DNA of 64,000 nucleotides, from assembly GCF_025642155.1 (NCBI RefSeq), contig NZ_CP106798.1:682001-746000 (forward strand). The letters run 5' to 3'. The notes beneath the pieces are model-generated. The model saw only the letters and a program-made list of their open reading frames with translations, made no database searches and was not told the DNA's origin. Below, piece after piece: positions 58,041-64,000 of the stretch. The DNA comes from Streptomyces sp. HUAS 15-9 (lineage in GTDB: Bacteria; Actinomycetota; Actinomycetes; Streptomycetales; Streptomycetaceae). Position 1 is the stretch's first letter. Every line of letters starts with the position of its first letter. A program made the position numbers and the translations under genes.

Positions 58041-59528
58041 ATGCCCAATCTGGCGGAGTTCTTGGTACGGACGGCGGAGCGGCAGCCGGAGCGTCCCGCG
58101 CTGCGTCTGGGAACGCAGGTCATCACCTACGCCGAACTGGAGGAGCGCAGCGCCCGGGCCGCGGCACTGCTGCGGGCCGAGGGCGTACGGCCGGGTGACC
58201 GGGTGGCTCTGATGCTGCCGAACGTCCCCGAGTTCGTCGTGCTGTACTACGGCGCGCTGCGCGCCGGGGCGATCGTCGTGCCGATGAACCCGCTGCTGAA
58301 GACCCGGGAGACCGAGTACCACCTGAACGACTCCGGGGCGGCGCTGCTGTTCGAGTGGCACCAGGCACCCGGTGAGGGCGCCCAGGGCGCGGCAGCCGCC
58401 GGGGTGCGGCACATCGCCGTCGAGCCCTCCCGCTTCGCCGGACTGCTGGCCGGTCAGGAGCCGCTGGCCGAGGTGACGGAGACGGCTGCCGACGACGTGG
58501 CCGTGCTCCTCTACACCTCCGGCACCACGGGACGCCCCAAGGGCGCCGCCCTCACCCATGGGAGCCTGCGGCACAACACCGAGGTCAACGCCGTTCATGT
58601 GCAGCGCATCACATCTGACGACGTGGTCGTCGGCTGTCTGCCGCTGTTCCACATCTTCGGCCAGATCTGCACGATGAGCGTCGCCGTGCGCAGCGGCGCC
58701 TCGCTCACTCTGATCCCGCGCTTCGACCCGCAGGCCGTGCTGGACGCGATCGCCCGCGACCGGGCCACGGTCTTCGAGGGCGTGCCGACGATGTACGCGG
58801 CGCTGCTGCAGCATCCGTCGGAGGCGGACGTGTCGACGCTGCGGATGTGCGTGTCCGGCGGAGCCTCGCTGCCCGTGGAGGTGCTGCACGGCTTCGAGCG
58901 GCGCTTCGGCTGCATGGTGCTCGAGGGCTTCGGCATGTCCGAGACCAGCCCGGTGGTCTCCTTCAACCACCCCGACCGGCCGCGCAAGCCGGGGTCGGTC
59001 GGCACTCCGATCCTGGATGTGGAGGTCCGGCTGCTGGACGAGAAGGGCCAGGACGTGGGCCCCGGCGAGGTCGGTGAACTGGCCGTGCGCGGACCGAACC
59101 TGATGAAGGGCTACTGGAACCTGCCCGAGGAGACGGCGACGGCGATCCCGGACGGCTGGCTGCGCAGCGGCGATCTCGCCCGGCGGGACGAGGACGGCTA
59201 TCTGTACATCGTCGACCGCAAGAAGGACATGATCATCCGCGGTGGCTACAACATCTACCCGCGGGAGATAGAGGAGATCCTGCACGAGCACCCGGCCGTC
59301 GCGCTGGCGGCCGTGGTGGGCCTGGCGCACGAGCGTCTCGGCGAGGAGGTCGCGGCCGCGGTCGTCCTGCGCAAGGGCGCCGCGGCGACGCCCGACGAGC
59401 TGCGCGAGTTCGTCAAGGACCGGGTGGCGGCGTACAAGTACCCGCGATCGGTCTGGCTCGTGGACACGCTGCCGACGGGCCCCAGCGGCAAGATCCTCAA
59501 GCGGGAGATCACCGCGCCGACGGCGTGA
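58041..59528 (+). CDS. Long-chain acyl-CoA ligase
   Basis: A 495-residue AMP-forming ligase. The P-loop is LLYTSGTTGRPKGAALTH, followed by GFGMSETSPV, DGWLRSGDLARRDEDGYLYI, DRKKDMIIRGGYNIYP and the Lys in GPSGKILKREI. GGAGG lies six bases upstream of ATG 58041. It activates a carboxylic acid as CoA thioester; length and motifs suggest fatty acids. Confidence 0.92.
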   Translation: MPNLAEFLVRTAERQPERPALRLGTQVITYAELEERSARAAALLRAEGVRPGDRVALMLPNVPEFVVLYYGALRAGAIVVPMNPLLKTRETEYHLNDSGAALLFEWHQAPGEGAQGAAAAGVRHIAVEPSRFAGLLAGQEPLAEVTETAADDVAVLLYTSGTTGRPKGAALTHGSLRHNTEVNAVHVQRITSDDVVVGCLPLFHIFGQICTMSVAVRSGASLTLIPRFDPQAVLDAIARDRATVFEGVPTMYAALLQHPSEADVSTLRMCVSGGASLPVEVLHGFERRFGCMVLEGFGMSETSPVVSFNHPDRPRKPGSVGTPILDVEVRLLDEKGQDVGPGEVGELAVRGPNLMKGYWNLPEETATAIPDGWLRSGDLARRDEDGYLYIVDRKKDMIIRGGYNIYPREIEEILHEHPAVALAAVVGLAHERLGEEVAAAVVLRKGAAATPDELREFVKDRVAAYKYPRSVWLVDTLPTGPSGKILKREITAPTA

Positions 59529-59557
59529 GCGACGGCCCGCGCACGCCGAAAGGCAAG

Positions 59558-59592
59558 ACCCCCGCTCCGATCCGATCCGTCAGGGCGGGGGT
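59558..59592. terminator. Hairpin at converging acyl-CoA ligase and MASE1 genes
   Basis: ACCCCCGC (59558-59565) pairs with GCGGGGGT (59585-59592). The second arm lies in the last codons of the MASE1 gene. Confidence 0.55.
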
Positions 59593-60614
59593 TCCCGGCG
59601 TTCGGGGCGCTCGGTGTCGGCCTCCCCTGTGTCTTCGTCCGTCGGCGCGCGGCTCGGCGGGGTGTCGCCCGCGGTCAGATGCTCGAGCACCTCGACGAGT
59701 TCCTGGCAGGCCTGTTCCACGGACAGTCTGGTGTTGCGCTGCTCGGTGATCACGGCCGACAGGAGCAGGGCGGTCAGGGCCATGGTCCCGTTGAAGGCCT
59801 GGAGCTTCATCATCACTTCGACGGGGGTCAGCCGCGCGAACGGCCCGATGTGCTCCGTCGCCGCGATGGTGGCCAGGATCGAGGTGAGGAGGGCGCACAG
59901 GATGCTGCCCGCGAGCCTGAAGCGCAGCGCCGCCCAGACGAGGAGCGGATAGACCAGGAACAGCAGGCTGACGGAGCTGCGCGTGGCCAGGGGGATGAGA
60001 CCGACGGCGACCAGCGTGACGACCAGGGCCTCCTTCCACCGCGACATCCTCAGCGGCCAGGTCATCCGGTGCAGCATCAGCAGGATCGGGGTGACGATCA
60101 GGACGCCCATCGCGTCGCCCACCCACCACGCGAGCCAGATGAGCCCGGAGTCGTGCAGGGGGAGCTTGCCCACGAGGACGAGGAGACCGACGCCGACGGT
60201 CGCGCTGAGCAGCATGGCGGCCAGTGCGCCGAGGAACACCAGCGCGAGGCCGTCCCGCAACCGGTTGAGCTCGGTCCGGAAGCCGACGTGGCGCAGCATG
60301 AGGTACGCGCACAGGGGTGCGGCGGTGTTTCCCGCGACGATGCCGACCGCGTCGGGGCCCGGCGGGCTGATGGAGGCGATGACGAGGAAGGCGCCGAGCG
60401 CGATACCGGGCCAGATGCCCACCCCGAGGAGCAGCAGGGCGGCCACCGCGAGGCCGGTCGGTGGCCAGATGGGGGTGACCACGGCTCTTTCGACGACGAG
60501 CTGGCGCAGGAGTCCGAGCCGCCCCGCCGCGTAGTAGCAGACAGCGACGGCCAGCACCTTGAGGACGTAGACGACCGTCCGGCGCAGCTCCTGTGTACCC
60601 ACCACAGCTGCCAT
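59580..60614 (-). CDS. MASE1-domain membrane sensor without output domain
   Basis: A 344-residue membrane protein. About eight hydrophobic segments follow the MASE1 pattern (TPIWPPTGLAVAALLLLGVGIW near residue 45, then ISPPGPDAVGIVAGNTAAPL). It ends in a helix (LSVEQACQELVEVLEHL) and an acidic tail, with no kinase, GGDEF or phosphatase domain. The ATG at 60612-60614 lacks a strong ribosome site. It follows the PP2C gene by 50 bases and probably acts with it as a split sensor and phosphatase. Confidence 0.8.
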   Translation of the reverse strand: MAAVVGTQELRRTVVYVLKVLAVAVCYYAAGRLGLLRQLVVERAVVTPIWPPTGLAVAALLLLGVGIWPGIALGAFLVIASISPPGPDAVGIVAGNTAAPLCAYLMLRHVGFRTELNRLRDGLALVFLGALAAMLLSATVGVGLLVLVGKLPLHDSGLIWLAWWVGDAMGVLIVTPILLMLHRMTWPLRMSRWKEALVVTLVAVGLIPLATRSSVSLLFLVYPLLVWAALRFRLAGSILCALLTSILATIAATEHIGPFARLTPVEVMMKLQAFNGTMALTALLLSAVITEQRNTRLSVEQACQELVEVLEHLTAGDTPPSRAPTDEDTGEADTERPERREPPP

Positions 60615-60664
60615 CAGACACCGATGCCGCGTGGTCGGCGAGGTGAGAAGCGCGGTGACCGGTC

Positions 60665-61495
60665 CTACGGCTGAAGGTCGGGCCCCTCGTGGCCCACGAC
60701 GAGTACGGCCGCGTCGTCCTCGTGCCCCACGAGCTCGGCACCCTTGATCACGGCGGCGGCCAGTGACTCCGCGTCCAGACCCGCGACGGCCGCGCCGCCG
60801 GCGAGCCGTACGACGTGGTCGAGCCCCTCGTCGACGCTCAGGTGGGGCCCCTCCACGACGCCGTCCGTGAGGAGGATGAAGACTCCGCCCGTGCTGAGCC
60901 GGAAGCGGGCCACCCGGTATTCCATGCCCTTCTCGATACCGAGCGGCGGTCCGCCGTCGTCCTCGGCGATCCCGGACCTGCCGTCCGCCGTGGCCCAGAC
61001 GAAGGGGATGTGGCCGGCCCGCGCACTCTCCAGCACCCCGGTGGACGGGTCGAGCCGCACGAAGGTGCAGGTGGCGAAGAGGTCGCTGCCCAGGGACAGG
61101 AGCAGGTCGTTCGTGCGGGTGAGCAGCTCGCCCGGCTCGCTGGTGACGGAGGCGAGCGCCCGCAGCCCGGCCCGGACCTGGCCCATGAAGGCGGCCGCCT
61201 CGATGTTGTGGCCCTGGACGTCGCCGATGGTCAGCCCGATGCGGCCGTCGGGCAACGTGAAGGCGTCGTACCAGTCGCCGCCCACGTTCAGGCCGTAGCA
61301 GGCGGGGGCGTACTGGACGGCCAGGTGGAAGCGGGGGTCGGTGGGCAGGTCCCGGGGCAGCATGCCGCGCTGCAGGGCGATGGCCAGCTCGACCTGGGAG
61401 CGCTGCAGCTCCGCGCGCTCGCGCGCCTGCGCGGTGAGCCACCGGAGTCTTTCCAGCAGCTCGTCCGCGTCGGGCATTGCGCGCTTGCGGGGCAT
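60665..61495 (-). CDS. SpoIIE-type PP2C protein phosphatase
   Basis: A 276-residue Ser/Thr phosphatase. After a coiled-coil start (ERAELQRSQVELAIALQRGML), GGDWYDAFTL, IGDVQGHNIEAAAFM and TDGVVEGPH carry the metal-binding Asp residues. ATG at 61493-61495 has GGAG upstream; a GTG two codons earlier is possible. Phosphatases like this act on anti-anti-sigma factors in Streptomyces. None is encoded nearby. Confidence 0.9.
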   Translation of the reverse strand: MPRKRAMPDADELLERLRWLTAQARERAELQRSQVELAIALQRGMLPRDLPTDPRFHLAVQYAPACYGLNVGGDWYDAFTLPDGRIGLTIGDVQGHNIEAAAFMGQVRAGLRALASVTSEPGELLTRTNDLLLSLGSDLFATCTFVRLDPSTGVLESARAGHIPFVWATADGRSGIAEDDGGPPLGIEKGMEYRVARFRLSTGGVFILLTDGVVEGPHLSVDEGLDHVVRLAGGAAVAGLDAESLAAAVIKGAELVGHEDDAAVLVVGHEGPDLQP

Positions 61496-61610
61496 GATCA
61501 CTCCGGCGAGACACTAGTCCCTCGAGACAGCAGTCCCGTATGGATAAACCCCTAGATTTTACCTTCATACGACCATGTCGAACATAAAGAGCAAATCAGC
61601 AGGTGGGGGG

Positions 61611-63233
61611 TCATGCGAACACGCGCGCAAGACCGCACAGCACATCGGTCCTGCCGACGGGATCCGTCCTGACCCCGATGTACCCGTCCGGACGGATCAG
61701 AACGGCGGCGGACCCCTCGGTGCGGTAGGCGCGGCGGAAGTCCGCTGCGTCGTCGTGGATCACCGGCAGGAGCAGTCCGGACGCCTCGACGTCCGCGGCG
61801 AGCAGGCCGTAGCAGATCAGCTCGCCCCGGGCCGCGTCCCGTGCGGCGTGGGCCAGTTCGTCGAAGGCCGTGAGCCGGTCGGCGGCGTCGGCGTAGAGCA
61901 GCAGCACATGGTCGCGGTCGCGCAGCAGGTCGTACAGCCGCAGGGGATGGGCGGCGATCGGGTCCCGCAGTCCCCCGCAGTCGGGGGCACGGTCGCCCGG
62001 GGCCGGTCCGGGGTGTCCGGCCGCCGCCGCGACGAGGGGGCTGCCCCGGTAGGAGATCAGCAGCTGGGCCTCCCGCATCAGCACCGTGGCGAGGTCGTCC
62101 GGGTCCGACTGGACGCCCTGGGCCGCGTGCCGCACCGTACGGCCCACGACCTCCTCCCCGACGGGCCTGCGCTCCGCGTCGTAACTGTCGAGCAGCGCGG
62201 GGTGCGCGATGCCCTTGACGGCGAGGGCGAGCTTCCAGGCGAGGTTGTGGGCGTCCTGGATGCCGGTGTTCATGCCCTGCGCACCGGTCGGCGGATGAAT
62301 GTGCGCCGCGTCCCCGGCGACGAAGACCCGGCCGTCGGCGTACCGGTCGACGATCCGGTGACTGATGCGGAACACCGAGGACCAGCGCATCGCGGTGGCG
62401 ACGGCCGGTCGGGGCGACAGCCGGTCGAGCACCTCCTGAATGTGCTCGATCCGGGGCAGCGGACCGCTGTCCAGGCCGTGGGACACGCCGACCGCAGGTG
62501 CCGACCGCGGCTGCCCACCGCCGGAGACCTCGGGAGCGGCCGGCATCGACACCCGGTACCGGGAGCGCCCCGGCAGCGGGATGCAGACCAGGAGCGCGTC
62601 GACGGTCCCGTCCGCGCCGCGGTGCATGGAGCGCACGGTGTAGCCGGCCGGCAGGTCCCAGTCCAGCTCGACGTCCGCCAGCATGTACTCCTCGTGGAAC
62701 GCGCCGCCCTCGAAGGACAGCCCCAGTTGCTTGCGTACGACGCTGTGCGCTCCGTCGCAGCCCACCAGGAACCGCGAGCGCACCTCCAGGTCCGCTCCGG
62801 CCGCGGTGGTCAGCCTGCTGGTGACCCCGTCCGCGTCCTGGGCGAAGGACACCAGTTCGGTCTCCCGCTCGATGCGCGTGCCGTGGCGGGCCAGCCGCTC
62901 CTCGAGGACGCGCTCGGTCTCGTACTGCGGCAGCGCGGCGAAGCCGTACGGCACCTGCGGCGGCAGCGCCAGCTCGACCCGTGCCTGCTCGGCCCCGTCG
63001 ACGTACACGAGCTGCCCGCGCAGCGGCACGGCGGCGTCGAGCGCCGCTCGTACGACACCGGACCGCTCCCAGATCTCCAGGGTTCTCGGCTGTACGCCCA
63101 CCGCCTTGGCATGGGGCAGGCGCTTCGGCAGGCGGTCGATCAGACGGCAGTCCACGCCTCGCCGCGCCAGTTCCAGCGCCGCGGTCAGACCCACCGGTCC
63201 CGCGCCCGCGACCAGGACATGGGTGTCGGCCAT
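61611..63233 (-). CDS. FAD-dependent aromatic hydroxylase-type monooxygenase
   Basis: A 540-residue flavoprotein of the p-hydroxybenzoate/polyketide hydroxylase type. VLVAGAGPVGLTAALELARR binds FAD, GCDGAHSVVRKQLG is the DG motif and GDAAHIHPPTGAQGMNTGIQ is the GD motif. A thioredoxin-like C-terminal domain follows. The substrate is probably an aromatic compound or polyketide. No biosynthetic genes are visible next to it. Confidence 0.92.
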   Translation of the reverse strand: MADTHVLVAGAGPVGLTAALELARRGVDCRLIDRLPKRLPHAKAVGVQPRTLEIWERSGVVRAALDAAVPLRGQLVYVDGAEQARVELALPPQVPYGFAALPQYETERVLEERLARHGTRIERETELVSFAQDADGVTSRLTTAAGADLEVRSRFLVGCDGAHSVVRKQLGLSFEGGAFHEEYMLADVELDWDLPAGYTVRSMHRGADGTVDALLVCIPLPGRSRYRVSMPAAPEVSGGGQPRSAPAVGVSHGLDSGPLPRIEHIQEVLDRLSPRPAVATAMRWSSVFRISHRIVDRYADGRVFVAGDAAHIHPPTGAQGMNTGIQDAHNLAWKLALAVKGIAHPALLDSYDAERRPVGEEVVGRTVRHAAQGVQSDPDDLATVLMREAQLLISYRGSPLVAAAAGHPGPAPGDRAPDCGGLRDPIAAHPLRLYDLLRDRDHVLLLYADAADRLTAFDELAHAARDAARGELICYGLLAADVEASGLLLPVIHDDAADFRRAYRTEGSAAVLIRPDGYIGVRTDPVGRTDVLCGLARVFA

Positions 63234-63324
63234 ATGCGCTCCCCGACGGTGCCCTGATCCATTTCCCTCCCATCGTCGGGCACCGCGGGTCCGTCGGCCA
63301 CCTGACGCGTCCGCCCCGGCCGGC

Positions 63325-64000
63325 TCACGTCCGCGCGGAGCCGGTGCGGCGCGAGGTGCGCAGCGTGCCGACCGTCTTCAGCAGCCGGTCGGCCGGCTCC
63401 CGGAGCCGCGGATGGGCCAGCACCGTGTTCCGCAGGCCACGTACCGGTCTGCGCCACAGCCGGTACCCCGCGGCCACCGGGTGGGTCCGGGCCGCGAACC
63501 CCTCCCCCACGCGCAGCTCACGGGTCTTGAGCCAGTCCTTGTACTCCTTGTCGCCCCGCCCCAGGTCGACGAGCGTCACCCCGTTGCGGGCCGCCGCCTC
63601 GGCCGTGCGCAGATGCATCATCAGGCCGGGCGAGTAGTAGTGCAGTTCCGGGTCGTACGCGGTGAACCAGGCGGCGAGCACCGTGCTCGAGCGCGGTCCG
63701 AAGTGCGCGGCCACCGGCCGGTCGCCCGCGTACAGCACGGACAGCACACCCGTGAAGTGCTCCTCGCGAACGTGGAACAGATGGTCGACCACATCGACGA
63801 TCCACCCTCTGGCGAACCGGTCCATCCGTCCCGTCCTGCGGTACTGGGCGGACTTCCACCGCATGAGCGTGCGCAGCATCCGTGGGTCGCGTTCGTCGAA
63901 CACGAACCGCACCTCGCCCACGTCACGCCCAAGACGGCGCTCCTTCTTCAACGTCGTCTTGGCCAGCCCCGGGTAGGTCCCGCGCAGCCACTCCGGATAG
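63325..64000 (-). CDS. GNAT/FemAB-like acyltransferase, C-terminal part
   Basis: The frame is open to the right edge and the start lies beyond it, so at least 224 residues are seen. WKSAQYRRTGRMDRFARGW, HFGPRSSTVLAAWFTAYDPE and VTLVDLGRGDKEYKDWLKT match the GNAT-type domain of CelD/BioF2-like proteins, which may transfer acyl or aminoacyl groups in cell-envelope building. A TTG at 63949-63951 is internal: sequence upstream (EWLRGTYPGLAKTT) belongs to the protein. Confidence 0.75.
   Translation of the reverse strand, partial: YPEWLRGTYPGLAKTTLKKERRLGRDVGEVRFVFDERDPRMLRTLMRWKSAQYRRTGRMDRFARGWIVDVVDHLFHVREEHFTGVLSVLYAGDRPVAAHFGPRSSTVLAAWFTAYDPELHYYSPGLMMHLRTAEAAARNGVTLVDLGRGDKEYKDWLKTRELRVGEGFAARTHPVAAGYRLWRRPVRGLRNTVLAHPRLREPADRLLKTVGTLRTSRRTGSART

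Noticed and set aside
57891..59330. Long upstream extension of the PucR-type regulator
   Set aside because: It is antisense to the acyl-CoA ligase. The regulator begins at ATG 57890 where conserved sequence starts.

Overview
This is a chromosome segment from a high-GC actinomycete, almost certainly a Streptomyces. Most codons end in G or C, antisense frames stay open for long stretches, and GTG/TTG starts are common. Several gene families are typical of the genus: a furA-katG pair, a nitrate/nitrite-sensor-type kinase, split-type sarcosine oxidase genes, an SCO2400-like zinc-ribbon protein, an S-hydroxymethyl-mycothiol dehydrogenase, and a MASE1 plus SpoIIE-phosphatase pair. I saw no rRNA, tRNA, CRISPR array, phage or intact transposase.

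Layout. 1-6.2 kb: the start of a Tat-exported protein, a frameshifted sensor kinase, katG and furA, and a small RelE/ParE-like orphan. 6.2-32.1 kb: a large regulon for choline and glycine betaine breakdown. It holds the operon dmgO-folD-glyA-soxB-soxDA-soxG, a betaine/choline ABC transporter, a betaine aldehyde dehydrogenase, formyl-THF deformylase, a methylene-THF reductase, a choline-dehydrogenase-like GMC enzyme, an IclR regulator, a three-component Rieske oxygenase, and a mycothiol-dependent formaldehyde dehydrogenase with a metallo-hydrolase partner. A small secreted lectin-like gene sits inside it between 24-bp inverted repeats. 32.4-38.5 kb: a methyltransferase, DUF1330, MOSC, a decayed beta-helix gene, an SCO2400-like gene with a frameshift, PolX and CapA. 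38.5-52.2 kb: a dormancy/hypoxia-style stress region with DUF1876, universal stress proteins, a GH65 phosphorylase, an HTH-flavin protein, a zinc alcohol dehydrogenase, an Rv1733c-like membrane protein, a phosphoribosyltransferase-hydrolase fusion and a complete arginine deiminase operon. 52.3-64 kb: a membrane protein, a ferritin-like protein, phosphoglucomutase, a PucR-type regulator, an acyl-CoA ligase, MASE1 and PP2C genes, an FAD monooxygenase and a partial GNAT/FemAB-like gene.

How the genes work together. The 6-32 kb genes form a near-complete route: choline to betaine aldehyde to betaine (GMC enzyme, aldehyde dehydrogenase), betaine to dimethylglycine (Rieske oxygenase, inferred), then sarcosine and glycine (DmgO, SoxBDAG), with released one-carbon units handled by FolD, PurU, MTHFR and GlyA, and stray formaldehyde by the mycothiol enzymes. 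Palindromes of the form TTGCG-N5-CGCAA, two of them perfect, lie in the control regions of these units, which points to joint control by the local IclR regulator. In the stress region, GGnCC-N4-GGnCC-type palindromes precede several transcription units and resemble DosR/OsdR sites.

Most unusual points: a dispersed GC-rich repeat has fused soxD and soxA in frame and left soxA without a start codon; the lectin-like gene flanked by inverted repeats; the shared operator; and three separate frameshifts that each look like the loss of one base (kinase, SCO2400-like gene, beta-helix remnant), which may be real or may be sequencing errors.
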